A DNA stretch of 64,000 bases from Mycolicibacterium rhodesiae (GCF_002086695.1 NZ_MVIH01000017.1:27062-91061); one strand, 5' to 3'; counted from the stretch's first letter, positions 40,890-49,795 are shown. Numbers and translations are program-made. The notes: generated by a model from the letters alone, not told the origin.

Positions 40890-42110
40890 CTACACGTAGC
40901 GGTTGCGACCGGCCAGCACACCCAGCGTCATCTGCACCACGTACACACCCAGCACCATGATCCACGGCACCGTCCAGCCACCGGTCAGGTCATGGAGCGT
41001 GCCGAACAGGAACGGGCCGATGCCGGCCAGCAGGTATCCGAAACCCTGCGCCATGGCTGAGAGCTGCACGGTGTCCTCTGGTGTGCGCGCCCGCAACGCA
41101 ATCACGGTCAGCGCCAACGAGAACACGCTCATGCCGATGCCGACCAGCACACTCCACAGCAGCGGGCTGAAGTCCGGCGCGATCAGCAACCCGACGACAC
41201 CGGCGAAACCGCACGCCCCGAGGCCCGCGATCCAGCCGCTCTGGTGGGTGGCGCGCGCCGCCATCGGCGCGAGGACGAGACTGATCGGCACGGCGATCAC
41301 CGAGAGCAGCCCGACGAGCAGACCGGCCGAGGTCTTGCTCACCCCGCTGTCGATGAACACTTCGGGCAGCCAACCCATCATGATGTAGGCCAGCATCGAC
41401 TGGGTTCCGAAGAACAGGGTCACCGTCCATGCCAAGGGATTGCGGATCAGTGAGCGGCGGCCGCCGGACTCGGTGGAGTCGGCAGGACTCTCGACGCGGC
41501 GCGCGGCGATCAGCCACACCACCAACGCCACCACGGCCAGCGCGGCCCAGGCGCTCAACGCGGGGCGCCATCCCCCGGAGATGTTCTCCAGAGGCGGGGT
41601 GACGGCGGAGCCCAGCGCGCCGCCGCCCTGCAAGGCCGCGGTGTAGATGCCGGTCATCAGCCCGAGCCGGGCGGGGAACGACTGCTTGATCACCACCGGA
41701 ATCAACACGTTGATAACGGCGATACCCGCGGTCGCGACCAGGGTTCCGCCGATCACCACATACGGTCCGTCGAGAACGCGGACCAGCAGGCCGACGATCA
41801 GTGTGGCCAGGGCCAGGCTGATGGATCGGCCGAGGCCGAACCGGCGGGACAGCGCCGCGGACGCCAATCCCGCTCCGGCGAAGCACAATCCGGGCAGCGT
41901 GGTCAGCACGCCGGCCCACACCGCGGACGCACCGAGGGCGCGCTGCATGTCGCCGAGCACCGGCCCGACGCTGGTGACCGCCGGGCGCAAGTTGAGCGCG
42001 GTGAGCACGACCGCGACGATCAGGACCACGCCGCCGGCGACCCGCCCGGCGGGGCGCACTTCGCACGCGCCGTCCAGTTCGAGGCTCAGGTCGTGCTCAT
42101 AACGGCTCAC
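40890..42110 (-). CDS. MFS transporter, CynX/NimT type
   Basis: The 406-residue product has 12 predicted membrane helices. The first follows a 24-residue polar leader (VAGGVVLIVAVVLTALNLRP); the family signature LRPAVTSVGPVLGDM stands right after helix 1, and GLASAALSRRFGLGRSI marks the loop between helices 2 and 3. CynX/NimT proteins move cyanate, nitroimidazoles or other small anions. A nitronate monooxygenase gene follows, and a GntR/FadR regulator gene is divergent with 46 bp between starts, which suggests a small nitro- or cyano-compound unit. This link is inference. Confidence 0.88.
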   Translation of the reverse strand: MSRYEHDLSLELDGACEVRPAGRVAGGVVLIVAVVLTALNLRPAVTSVGPVLGDMQRALGASAVWAGVLTTLPGLCFAGAGLASAALSRRFGLGRSISLALATLIVGLLVRVLDGPYVVIGGTLVATAGIAVINVLIPVVIKQSFPARLGLMTGIYTAALQGGGALGSAVTPPLENISGGWRPALSAWAALAVVALVVWLIAARRVESPADSTESGGRRSLIRNPLAWTVTLFFGTQSMLAYIMMGWLPEVFIDSGVSKTSAGLLVGLLSVIAVPISLVLAPMAARATHQSGWIAGLGACGFAGVVGLLIAPDFSPLLWSVLVGIGMSVFSLALTVIALRARTPEDTVQLSAMAQGFGYLLAGIGPFLFGTLHDLTGGWTVPWIMVLGVYVVQMTLGVLAGRNRYV

Positions 42111-42127
42111 CGCGCTATCGTGTCATA

Positions 42128-42144
42128 CATCCCATGATCGGATG
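42128..42144. promoter_or_regulatory. CATCC-N7-GGATG palindrome between MFS and GntR genes
   Basis: CATCC (42128-42132) and GGATG (42140-42144) form a perfect inverted repeat around CATGATC. It lies 17 bp from the MFS start and 12 bp from the favoured GntR start at 42157. FadR-type GntR regulators commonly bind such short dyads in the divergent gap. Confidence 0.5.
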
Positions 42145-42156
42145 AAAAGGTTTCTG

Positions 42157-42834
42157 ATGCCGTTAGCCGCCGCGCGCCCCTCCGGCCTGGTCGACCACGC
42201 CATCGACCAGCTGCACCAGTCGATCACCTCGGGCGAATGGCCGGTCGGAACGCGGATCCCCACCGAGCCGAACTTGGCGACGGAGCTCGGCGTCGGCCGC
42301 AACACCGTGCGGGAAGCAGTTCGCGCGCTGTCCCATAGCGGCATCCTCGAAGTCCGTCGCGGCGACGGAACCTACGTTCGGGCCACCAGCGAGATCTCCG
42401 GCGCCCTGAGCCGGATGTGCGGGTCGAAGCTACGTGAGGTGCTGCAGGTGCGGCGGTGCCTCGAGGTCGAGGGGGCGCGACTGGCCGCCACTGCCCGCAC
42501 CGACGACGACCTGGCCGAGCTTCGGGAATTGCTGGCCCGGCGCGATGCTCTACGTAGCGGTGCCGATCGGGCCGAATTCTCCCGGGCCGACGCGCAATTG
42601 CATTTCGCGGTTGTCCGCGCATCGCACAACGCGGTGCTCATCGAGCTGTACCGCGGATTGACCGAGGCAGTCACCGACAGTGTTGCCATCACCAGCACGA
42701 TGGACCCGCACGTCGGCCACGCCGGACTGGTCGACGCCATTGCCGAAGGCGACGCCGAGCAGGCCGGAGCCGAAGCCGGTCAGTTCCTCGACGATCTCAT
42801 CGGTGAGCTTCTGGCCGCTACAGACCGTTCTTGA
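42157..42834 (+). CDS. GntR family regulator, FadR subfamily (FCD domain)
   Basis: The 225-residue product has an N-terminal winged helix (about 10-70; NLATELGVGRNTVREAVRAL, then SHSGILEVRRGDGTYV) and a C-terminal all-helical FCD domain. The metal-ligand pattern is ADAQLHFAVVRASHN (Asp, His) and HVGHAGLVDAI (His). FCD regulators sense organic acids. ATG 42157 is preferred to ATG 42142: AAAAGG sits six bases upstream, and the palindrome then stays outside the gene. Divergent from the MFS transporter gene, its likely target. Its last 17 bp overlap the end of the opposing lipoprotein gene. Confidence 0.88.
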   Translation: MPLAAARPSGLVDHAIDQLHQSITSGEWPVGTRIPTEPNLATELGVGRNTVREAVRALSHSGILEVRRGDGTYVRATSEISGALSRMCGSKLREVLQVRRCLEVEGARLAATARTDDDLAELRELLARRDALRSGADRAEFSRADAQLHFAVVRASHNAVLIELYRGLTEAVTDSVAITSTMDPHVGHAGLVDAIAEGDAEQAGAEAGQFLDDLIGELLAATDRS

Positions 42835-43417
42835 TTGCGGCGTCTTGTTTTTGACCCAGCTGAGTCACGAATTCCGGCGGCGGGAACAACTCGGCGGGCG
42901 CGTCGAAGTCGATCGTGACGAAGGCTCTGCCCTCGGTGAAGAGCAACACCGTCTTCCCCCTGGACTTGTCGGGAGTATTACCTTCGACTTTCGTGCCTCC
43001 AGTGCCGACGTCGACGGGCTTGGGCGTCCCGTTCACCGAGCCGCCGAGCGCGTTCTTGGCTGAATTGAGGGCATCGGTCGCGGCGGCAGGATCCGCGAAG
43101 ACCAAGACGGTGTCAGTGATGACCCGGGAATTCTCCGGACCGCTGAACGTGATCGCTGCGCCTGGCCGGCCATCCGGGTTCGACACCGGCGGCGCAGCCG
43201 TGAAGGTCATCGGCGCCTCGATGTCTGTCGCTTTGATCAACAGTTTCGTGTAATCGGCCGGCTGGCCCGAGGCCGGCGCCGCGGCACTACTTGCGGCCGA
43301 TGATGACGAGCCCGACGCGTGCGTCGGCGAACTCGACTTGCCGCTACAGCCTGTCGCCAACGTCGCCAATGCCACGACGGCGCCGGCGACGGCCGCAGTC
43401 CTTGGAGCGATCCACAT
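42818..43417 (-). CDS. Putative lipoprotein of unknown function
   Basis: The 199-residue product has the signal MWIAPRTAAVAGAVVALATL and lipobox LATGC at Cys24, followed by a Ser/Ala-rich tether of about 25 residues. The remaining domain of about 145 residues has alternating strands (AITFSGPENSRVITDTVLVF, GKTVLLFTEGRAFVTIDF). This looks like the LpqN/LpqT-like or similar mycobacterial lipoprotein fold, but I cannot name the family. ATG 43417 has AAGGAG upstream and is preferred over a longer frame from 43477. It is probably anchored on the outer face of the plasma membrane. Confidence 0.78.
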   Translation of the reverse strand: MWIAPRTAAVAGAVVALATLATGCSGKSSSPTHASGSSSSAASSAAAPASGQPADYTKLLIKATDIEAPMTFTAAPPVSNPDGRPGAAITFSGPENSRVITDTVLVFADPAAATDALNSAKNALGGSVNGTPKPVDVGTGGTKVEGNTPDKSRGKTVLLFTEGRAFVTIDFDAPAELFPPPEFVTQLGQKQDAAIKNGL

Positions 43418-43477
43418 ACGTCCGATCTCCTTTCCCGACCGCAACCGTATATGGCCGAACTTCGGCGTCCCGAACAT

Positions 43478-43858
43478 CTAGTGGTCGTAGTAGCGGGCCT
43501 CGATGACATTGCCGTCCGGATCCGGGAAGTACATGCCTTCCGGTCCCCAGCCCCGGGCGCCGTACGTCGGCGCCAGTCGGTCGCTGGTGTCGATCCCCTC
43601 GGCCTGCAGACGGTCAATGAGCGCGTCGTACTCGGCCTTGCTCATCGCCAGGCATACGTGGTTGACGCGGGGTTGGGCACCGCCCTCGTCCGGCGACAGG
43701 TCGATGATCGAGTCGGCCGAGACCCGCACGCTGGGGAACGGCGCGTCGCCGCTGCGGAACTCGTCGAAGCGAACCGGCTCGAGCCCCACGACGCGGGTGT
43801 AGAAGTCCATCGCGACTTCCGCGTCCTTGGTCCACAGCACCACGTGGTCGAGCCGCAT
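43478..43858 (-). CDS. VOC-family protein (glyoxalase-like)
   Basis: The 126-residue product begins MRLDHVVLWTKDAEVAMDFY and ends YFPDPDGNVIEARYYDH. It has the paired VOC modules with putative metal ligands His4 and the C-terminal Glu, and a central NHVCLAMSKAEYDALIDRL. It may be a lactoylglutathione-lyase-like or fosfomycin-resistance-like enzyme, but no specific feature decides. The start at 43858 excludes a frame extension that runs into the tRNA gene. Confidence 0.85.
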   Translation of the reverse strand: MRLDHVVLWTKDAEVAMDFYTRVVGLEPVRFDEFRSGDAPFPSVRVSADSIIDLSPDEGGAQPRVNHVCLAMSKAEYDALIDRLQAEGIDTSDRLAPTYGARGWGPEGMYFPDPDGNVIEARYYDH

Positions 43859-43881
43859 GATGCGGATGCTACGGAAATTCT

Positions 43882-43956
43882 TGGTGGGCGCGGACGGTAT
43901 CGAACCGCCGACCGCTGGTGTGTAAAACCAGAGCTCTACCACTGAGCTACGCGCCC
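43882..43956 (-). tRNA. tRNA-Val (anticodon UAC)
   Basis: On the minus strand the acceptor stem GGGCGCG/CGCGCCC, D-arm AGCTCAGTGGTAGAGCT, anticodon stem CTGGT/ACCAG with loop TTTACAC (anticodon TAC) and T-arm GGCGGTTCGATACCGTC are all present. The 3' CCA is encoded (43882-43884). It is a single tRNA between the VOC and ahpE genes. Confidence 0.97.
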
Positions 43957-43969
43957 GTGCCCGGGCAGG

Positions 43970-44428
43970 TTACACGGCGGCCAGCGCCTGCGTCCAAACC
44001 GACGGATCGCGCGCCTCGCCCGGCTCCTTGCAGTCCGCGAACCGGATGACGCCGTCGCGGTTGATCATGAAGGTCCCGCGGTTGGCGAAGCCGGTGCTCG
44101 CGTTGAACACCCCGTACGCCTGCGCCACCGCGCCGTGCGGCCAGAAGTCGGACAGCACCGGGAAGGAGAACTTGCTCTGCGTGGCCCAGACCTTGTGCGT
44201 GGGCGGCGGGCCGACGGAGATCGTCAACGTGGCGGTGTCGTCGTTGGCGAACTCGTCCAGATGGTCGCGAACGTAGTCGAGCTCACCCTGGCAGATTCCG
44301 GTGAAGGCAAGCGGGAAGAACACCAGCAGCACACTTTTGCCGCCGCGAAAATCACTGAGCGTGACAGGCTGACCGTTCTGGTCTTTGAGCGTGAAGTCAG
44401 GGGCTTGCACTCCGACCCCAACTGTCAC
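43970..44428 (-). CDS. ahpE: Peroxiredoxin AhpE
   Basis: The 152-residue product has a thioredoxin fold with the peroxidatic cysteine at position 46 in PLAFTGICQGELDYVRDH, the usual FFP and T-x-x-C surroundings, and WATQSKFSFPVLSDFWPHGA. It reduces hydrogen peroxide and organic peroxides, with mycoredoxin/mycothiol as reductant in mycobacteria. A second cysteine is present at position 133 (RFADCKEPGE), where I recall methionine in the M. tuberculosis one-Cys enzyme. The start overlaps the DUF3052 stop by 4 bp. Confidence 0.95.
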   Translation of the reverse strand: MTVGVGVQAPDFTLKDQNGQPVTLSDFRGGKSVLLVFFPLAFTGICQGELDYVRDHLDEFANDDTATLTISVGPPPTHKVWATQSKFSFPVLSDFWPHGAVAQAYGVFNASTGFANRGTFMINRDGVIRFADCKEPGEARDPSVWTQALAAV

Positions 44429-44853
44429 GAGTGTCTCCCGGCCGCCTTCGACTTCGGCTGCACCAGCCGGCTGGCGATCCAGTCCCCCAGGTTGGCCGAG
44501 GACGTCTGCATCAATCCCGCGGTGGGCGCCGATTCGGCGATCTCGGCGGGCTGCACATGGCCGGGCTTACCGGTCTTGGGCGTCACCACCCAGATGATGC
44601 CGTCGTCGGCCAGCGGCGCGATCGCATCCATCAGCCGATCCACCAGGTCACCGTCGCCGTCCCGCCACCACAGCAGGACCACGTCGACGACCTCGTCGGC
44701 ATCCTCGTCGAGCAATTCCCCGCCGCTGGCGTCCTCGACGTCGAGCCTGATGTCGTCGTCGGTGTCCTCGTCCCAGCCCAGCTCCTGCACGACCTGGTCT
44801 TTCTCGATGCCCAGCTTCTGGGCGTAGTTCGGGGGGCCACCCTCCGCGACCAC
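44425..44853 (-). CDS. DUF3052 domain protein
   Basis: The 142-residue acidic protein starts YAQKLGIEKDQVVQELGWDE and has a very acidic stretch (DEDTDDDIRLDVEDASGGEL) and VVDVVLLWWRDGDGDLVDRL. DUF3052 is an actinobacterial family of unknown function; Rv2239c is the orthologue by position next to ahpE. The GTG start at 44853 precedes conserved sequence. ATGA overlap with ahpE shows coupled translation, so a redox-stress link is plausible but not shown. Confidence 0.92.
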   Translation of the reverse strand: MVAEGGPPNYAQKLGIEKDQVVQELGWDEDTDDDIRLDVEDASGGELLDEDADEVVDVVLLWWRDGDGDLVDRLMDAIAPLADDGIIWVVTPKTGKPGHVQPAEIAESAPTAGLMQTSSANLGDWIASRLVQPKSKAAGRHS

Positions 44854-44937
44854 GGTCGGAACCTCCTAGATATCTGGGTCGGCTGTCTAGGCCCTATCGT
44901 CGCACGACCACCACGATTACTCGCCTTGCGGTGGGAA

Positions 44938-45507
44938 TCAATACGTCGCGTCGCACAGGCTCAACGCGTTCGACCTGGTGTCGTTGAGGCTCTGGATGGT
45001 CGTGTTGAACTCTGACGGACCTGCGTGTCCGGTGATTGCGCTGGCAGTGGCATGTGCGCCGTCGACCCAATCCTTGAACGCGGCCTTCAGCTCGGCCGGG
45101 ATCGCGTCGGTGACGCTGGCGGCGACGGCGTCGGCGCTCTTGTTGAGCGCGTCGACCGCCGGCCCTTCTGTCGCCGCGAGGTCGGGTGTGGCCTGGTTGA
45201 ACGCGCTCACGTAGGCGTTGACCGCGTCGATCGCGTCGGCGCTGGAGGTGGACAGCGTCTCGCAGGTGTCGTGCATCGCCTGAGTGGTCAGCGAGGCCTG
45301 CCGTTCGGACTCCCGGGCGCTGGACGAGGCGGCCGACTCCGAGACCGACACCGACATCGAGGTCCGGAATGCCGGGGCGTCGCGCCGGTTGGCCGACGGC
45401 TCACCGCCGGTCACGCTGGTGCAGCCCACCACGCCGGCGAGCACGGCCGCCGCACTGCCCGCCAGCAGCCCGCCGATCCGGAGCTCGCGCGCATGTCTGA
45501 TCAGCAC
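44938..45507 (-). CDS. Lipoprotein-like exported protein (Rv2240c type)
   Basis: The 189-residue product has the N-terminal signal LRIGGLLAGSAAAVLAGVVG and a lipobox LAGVVGC. A Ser-rich tether (SMSVSVSESAASSSARESER) and a helical domain with one cysteine pair candidate (DTCETLST, ALSLCDATY) follow. The function is unknown; it is the positional orthologue of Rv2240c between the DUF3052 gene and aceE. GTG start at 45507. It is divergent from aceE across 148 bp. Confidence 0.85.
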   Translation of the reverse strand: MLIRHARELRIGGLLAGSAAAVLAGVVGCTSVTGGEPSANRRDAPAFRTSMSVSVSESAASSSARESERQASLTTQAMHDTCETLSTSSADAIDAVNAYVSAFNQATPDLAATEGPAVDALNKSADAVAASVTDAIPAELKAAFKDWVDGAHATASAITGHAGPSEFNTTIQSLNDTRSNALSLCDATY

Positions 45508-45607
45508 CCCGGCAGGTTACCGGGTACGAGCTCCCCTCGGCGCGCCGCGAAGAATTCACCAACCCCTGGGTTGACTACTCGTCGGTACTGCCTCGATTGC
45601 GGCACGA

Positions 45608-45649
45608 TAGGAGGCGGACGGTGCAAAACCTGCACCTCCTACTAAGGAG
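45608..45649 (+). promoter_or_regulatory. aceE leader: possible hairpin and ribosome binding site
   Basis: GGTGC (45620-45624) can pair with GCACC (45632-45636), and AGGAGG (45608-45613) can alternatively pair with CCTCCT (45635-45640). The two pairings compete for the same CC. AAGGAG (45644-45649) follows directly, six bases before the TTG start. A TTGACT element lies at 45571-45576. A structural switch is only a suggestion. Confidence 0.35.
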
Positions 45650-45655
45650 CTGAAG

Positions 45656-48445
45656 TTGACCACCGAGTTCGCGCGCCACGATCTGGCCCAAAACTCAAGC
45701 AGCCCAAGCGATTCCGATCGAGTACGGGTGATCCGCGAAGGCGTCGCGTCGTATCTGCCCGATATCGACGCCGAGGAGACCTCAGAGTGGCTGGAGTCGT
45801 TCGACGACCTGCTGGCCCGTTCGGGCCCGGCCCGCGCGCGCTACCTGATGCTGCGATTGCTGGAACGCGCCGGCGAGCAGCGGGTCGCGATCCCGGCGTT
45901 GACCTCCACCGACTACGTCAACACCATTCCCACCGAGCTGGAGCCCTGGTTCCCCGGCGACGAGGACGTCGAGCGCCGCTACCGCGCCTGGATCCGGTGG
46001 AATGCCGCGATCATGGTGCACCGCGCGCAGCGCCCCGGCGTCGGCGTGGGCGGCCACATCTCCACCTATGCGTCGTCGGCCGCGCTGTACGAGGTCGGCT
46101 TCAACCACTTCTTCCGCGGCAAGGCCCACCCGGGCGGCGGCGACCAGATCTTCATCCAGGGCCACGCGTCTCCGGGGATTTATGCGCGCGCGTTCCTCGA
46201 GGGCCGGCTCACCGCCGACCAACTCGACGGCTTCCGCCAGGAACACAGCCATCCCGGCGGCGGCCTGCCGTCCTATCCGCACCCGCGGCTCATGCCCGAC
46301 TTCTGGGAATTCCCGACGGTGTCGATGGGCCTCGGCCCGATGAACGCCATCTATCAGGCTCGGTTCAACCACTACCTGGCTGACCGGGGCATCAAGGACA
46401 CCTCCGATCAGCACGTGTGGGCGTTCCTCGGCGACGGCGAGATGGACGAGCCGGAGAGCCGCGGCCTGATCCAGGTCGCCGCCAACGAGGGTCTGGACAA
46501 CCTGACGTTCGTGGTGAACTGCAACCTGCAGCGCCTCGACGGCCCCGTGCGCGGCAACGGCAAGATCATCCAGGAACTCGAGTCCTTCTTCCGCGGCGCC
46601 GGCTGGAACGTCATCAAGGTGGTGTGGGGCCGCGAGTGGGATGCGCTGCTGCACGCCGACAAGGACGGCGCGCTGGTGAACCTGATGAACACCACCCCCG
46701 ACGGCGACTACCAGACCTACAAGGCAAACGACGGCGCCTACGTGCGCGACCACTTCTTCGGCCGCGACCCGCGGACCAAGGCGCTGGTGGCCGACATGAG
46801 CGACAGCGAGATCTGGAACCTCAAGCGCGGCGGTCACGATTACCGCAAGGTCTACGCGGCCTACCGGGCGGCGATGGAGCACAAGGGCCAGCCCACGGTG
46901 ATCCTGGCCAAGACCATCAAGGGTTACTCACTGGGTGCTCACTTCCAGGGCCGCAACGCCACCCACCAGATGAAAAAGCTTGCGCTGCAGGATCTTCGGG
47001 ACTTCCGCGACGCCATCCGCATCCCGGTGTCGGACGAGCAGCTCGAAGAGAACCCGTACCTGCCGCCGTACTACCACCCCGGGCCCGAGGCGCCGGAGAT
47101 CCGCTACCTCATCGACCGGCGCCGGGCCCTCGGCGGCTTCCTGCCCGAACGCCGCACCAAGGCCAAGGTGCTGACCCTGCCACCCCGCGATGTGTACAAG
47201 GCACTCAAGAAGGGGTCCGGCCAGCAACAGGTGGCGACCACGATGGCCACCGTGCGCACGTTCAAAGAATTGTTGCGGGACAAGAACATCGGGCATCGAA
47301 TCGTCCCCATCATCCCCGACGAGGCGCGCACCTTCGGCATGGACTCCTGGTTCCCGAGCCTGAAGATCTACAACCGCAACGGGCAGCTGTACACCGCCGT
47401 CGACGCCGAGTTGATGCTGGCCTACAAGGAAAGTGAAGTCGGCCAGATCCTGCACGAGGGCATCAACGAGGCCGGCTCGACGGCGTCGTTCACCGCAGTC
47501 GGCACCTCGTACGCCACCCACAACGAGCCGATGATCCCGATCTACATCTTCTACTCGATGTTCGGGTTCCAGCGCACCGGAGACGGGCTGTGGGCGGCCG
47601 CCGATCAGATGGCCCGCGGATTCGTGCTCGGCGCGACCGCCGGGCGCACCACGCTGACCGGCGAGGGCCTACAGCACGCCGACGGGCACTCGCTGCTGCT
47701 GGCCTCGACCAACCCCGCGGTGGTGGCCTACGACCCGGCGTTCGCCTACGAGATCGCCTACATCGTGGAAAGCGGCCTGGCCCGGATGTTCGGCGAGGAC
47801 CCGGAGAACGTCTACTTCTACATGACGATCTACAACGAGCCGTACGCCCAGCCCGCGGAGCCGGAGCACTTCGACCCCGAGGGCTTGTTGCGCGGCATGT
47901 ACCGATATCGGAAAGCGCAAGAGTCACGTTCCAACGTCGCGCAGATCCTGGCGTCCGGGGTGGCGATGCCTGAAGCCCTGCGGGCCGCCGACATGCTCTC
48001 GGAGCGCTGGGATGTCGCGGCCGACGTCTGGTCGGTGACCAGCTGGGGTGAGCTCAACCGCGACGGCGTGGCGGTGGAGAAGGAACTCCTGCGCCATCCG
48101 GACCGTCCCGCCCAGACGCCCTACGTCACGCAGGCGCTGGCCGAAACCGCCGGCCCCGCCGTCGCGGTGTCGGACTGGATGCGTGCGGTCCCCGAGCAGA
48201 TCCGCCCGTGGGTGCCCAACACCTACGTCACGCTGGGCACCGACGGGTTCGGCTTCTCCGACACGAGGCCTGCCGCTCGCAGGTACTTCAACACCGACGC
48301 CGAATCAGTGGTGGTGGCGGTGCTGGAGGCACTGGCCCGCGACGGCCAGATCGACCCGTCGGTCGCGATCGCCGCGGCGCGCGAGTACCGGATCGACGAT
48401 GTGATGGCCGCGGAGGTCTCGTTCGTGGACACCGGCAGCGCGTAG
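45656..48445 (+). CDS. aceE: Pyruvate dehydrogenase E1 component (homodimeric type)
   Basis: The 929-residue product is the full AceE length. The thiamine-diphosphate motif is GDGEMDEPESRGLIQVAANE and ends in VVNCNLQRLDGPVRGNG. Other E1 signatures are HISTYASSAALYEVGFNHFF, SLGMGPMNAIYQARF-like VSMGLGPMNAIYQARFNHY, and MLAYKESEVGQILHEGINEA in the pyrimidine half. It decarboxylates pyruvate and transfers acetyl to the E2 lipoyl group. The start is TTG 45656 (MTTEFARHDL) with AAGGAG six bases upstream; no ATG or GTG is better placed. It is followed by mabR and the FAS-II operon, so the acetyl-CoA source and its use in mycolate synthesis are adjacent. Confidence 0.96.
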   Translation: MTTEFARHDLAQNSSSPSDSDRVRVIREGVASYLPDIDAEETSEWLESFDDLLARSGPARARYLMLRLLERAGEQRVAIPALTSTDYVNTIPTELEPWFPGDEDVERRYRAWIRWNAAIMVHRAQRPGVGVGGHISTYASSAALYEVGFNHFFRGKAHPGGGDQIFIQGHASPGIYARAFLEGRLTADQLDGFRQEHSHPGGGLPSYPHPRLMPDFWEFPTVSMGLGPMNAIYQARFNHYLADRGIKDTSDQHVWAFLGDGEMDEPESRGLIQVAANEGLDNLTFVVNCNLQRLDGPVRGNGKIIQELESFFRGAGWNVIKVVWGREWDALLHADKDGALVNLMNTTPDGDYQTYKANDGAYVRDHFFGRDPRTKALVADMSDSEIWNLKRGGHDYRKVYAAYRAAMEHKGQPTVILAKTIKGYSLGAHFQGRNATHQMKKLALQDLRDFRDAIRIPVSDEQLEENPYLPPYYHPGPEAPEIRYLIDRRRALGGFLPERRTKAKVLTLPPRDVYKALKKGSGQQQVATTMATVRTFKELLRDKNIGHRIVPIIPDEARTFGMDSWFPSLKIYNRNGQLYTAVDAELMLAYKESEVGQILHEGINEAGSTASFTAVGTSYATHNEPMIPIYIFYSMFGFQRTGDGLWAAADQMARGFVLGATAGRTTLTGEGLQHADGHSLLLASTNPAVVAYDPAFAYEIAYIVESGLARMFGEDPENVYFYMTIYNEPYAQPAEPEHFDPEGLLRGMYRYRKAQESRSNVAQILASGVAMPEALRAADMLSERWDVAADVWSVTSWGELNRDGVAVEKELLRHPDRPAQTPYVTQALAETAGPAVAVSDWMRAVPEQIRPWVPNTYVTLGTDGFGFSDTRPAARRYFNTDAESVVVAVLEALARDGQIDPSVAIAAAREYRIDDVMAAEVSFVDTGSA

Positions 48446-48511
48446 GCCTGCCTAGGCCGTGACGCCGGGCATTTGGTGGGAACATCCAGAAAAGCGGCGT
48501 AGCTTTTAGGG

Positions 48512-49795
48512 GTGAGTGACAACCCGCTCCAGGAGCCTCTGCCGCCGTCGGCCCTGGAGCTGCTCGAGAACGTGCCGGATTCCACGCTGCGCCGGCTCAA
48601 GCAGTATTCCGGCCGGCTGGCCACCCAGGCCGTGCAGGCCATGCACGAGCACCTGCCGTTCTTCGGCGAACTGGAAGCCTCGCAGCGTGCCAGCGTCCAG
48701 CTGGTCCTGCAGACCGCGGTGGTCAACTTCGCCGAGTGGATCCGCAACCCGCTCAGCAATGTGGGCTACACAGCCGACGCGTTCGCCCTGGTCCCCCAGG
48801 ACCTGACCCGCCGGATCGCGCTGGCCCAGACCGTCGACATGGTTCGGGTCAGCATGCAGTACTTCGAGATCGCGGTCCCCGCACTGGGCCGCAACGACGA
48901 GCAGCGCACCGCGCTGGCGGTCGGCATCCTGCGCTACAGCCGGGACCTGGCGTTCGCCGCGGCAGCCTCCTACGCCGACGCCGCCGAGGCCCGCGGGTCC
49001 TGGGACAGCCGGATGGAGGCCAGCGTCGTCGACGCCGTCGTCCGCGGTGACACCGGCCAGGAACTGTTGTCCCGGGCGGCTGCACTGAACTGGGACACCA
49101 CCGCGCCGGCAACGGTGGTGGTCGGCACCCCGCCACCCGGCCGGGAGGAGTTGGCCAGCGAGGACGTCCGCGAGATCGCCGCACGGCACAACCGGGCGGC
49201 CCTCGCCGACGTGCACGGCACCTGGCTGATCGGGATCATCTCCGGTCCGCTCGGGCCCACCGACAAGTTCTTCAAAGACCTGATCAACGCCTTCTCCGAC
49301 AGCCCGGTGGTGATCGGGCCGACCGCGCCCATGCTCACCGCGGCCTACCACAGCGCACGCGAGGCCATCTCGGGGATGAACGCCGTCGTCGGGTGGACCG
49401 GCGCGCCGCGTCCGGTGTTGGCGCGCGAATTGCTGCCTGAGCGAGCCCTTCTCGGTGACGCCTCGGCCGTTGCGGCGCTCCACACCGAGATCATGCGACC
49501 CCTGGCCGACGCCGGACCGGCGCTGTCGGAGACCCTCGACGCCTACCTCGACAGCGGCGGCGCGATCGAAGCTTGCGCCAGAAAATTGTTCGTTCATCCA
49601 AACACGGTCCGCTACCGACTCAAGCGGATCGCCGACTTCACCGGCCGCGATCCCACCCTGCCGCGCGACGCGTACGTCCTGCGGGTGGCTTCCACAGTGG
49701 GACGGCTGGGCTATCCTGCGCCCCCCAACACCTTGGCAAACAGTTCTGTCGCACAACTCACAGCGCCGTTGGTCGGAAGTGCGGGCAACGCCTGA
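48512..49795 (+). CDS. mabR: MabR, PucR-type regulator of the FAS-II operon
   Basis: The 427-residue product has an N-terminal helical RsbR/GGDEF-like sensor region and a C-terminal PucR helix-turn-helix near residues 350-385 (SGGAIEACARKLFVHPNTVR, then YRLKRIADFTGRDP). It is the Rv2242 orthologue, known in M. tuberculosis as the mycolic acid biosynthesis regulator that binds the fabD promoter. GTG start at 48512 with TTTTAGGG just upstream. The FAS-II promoter with the MabR box follows its stop by about 50 bp, so the regulator sits directly beside its target. Confidence 0.92.
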   Translation: MSDNPLQEPLPPSALELLENVPDSTLRRLKQYSGRLATQAVQAMHEHLPFFGELEASQRASVQLVLQTAVVNFAEWIRNPLSNVGYTADAFALVPQDLTRRIALAQTVDMVRVSMQYFEIAVPALGRNDEQRTALAVGILRYSRDLAFAAAASYADAAEARGSWDSRMEASVVDAVVRGDTGQELLSRAAALNWDTTAPATVVVGTPPPGREELASEDVREIAARHNRAALADVHGTWLIGIISGPLGPTDKFFKDLINAFSDSPVVIGPTAPMLTAAYHSAREAISGMNAVVGWTGAPRPVLARELLPERALLGDASAVAALHTEIMRPLADAGPALSETLDAYLDSGGAIEACARKLFVHPNTVRYRLKRIADFTGRDPTLPRDAYVLRVASTVGRLGYPAPPNTLANSSVAQLTAPLVGSAGNA

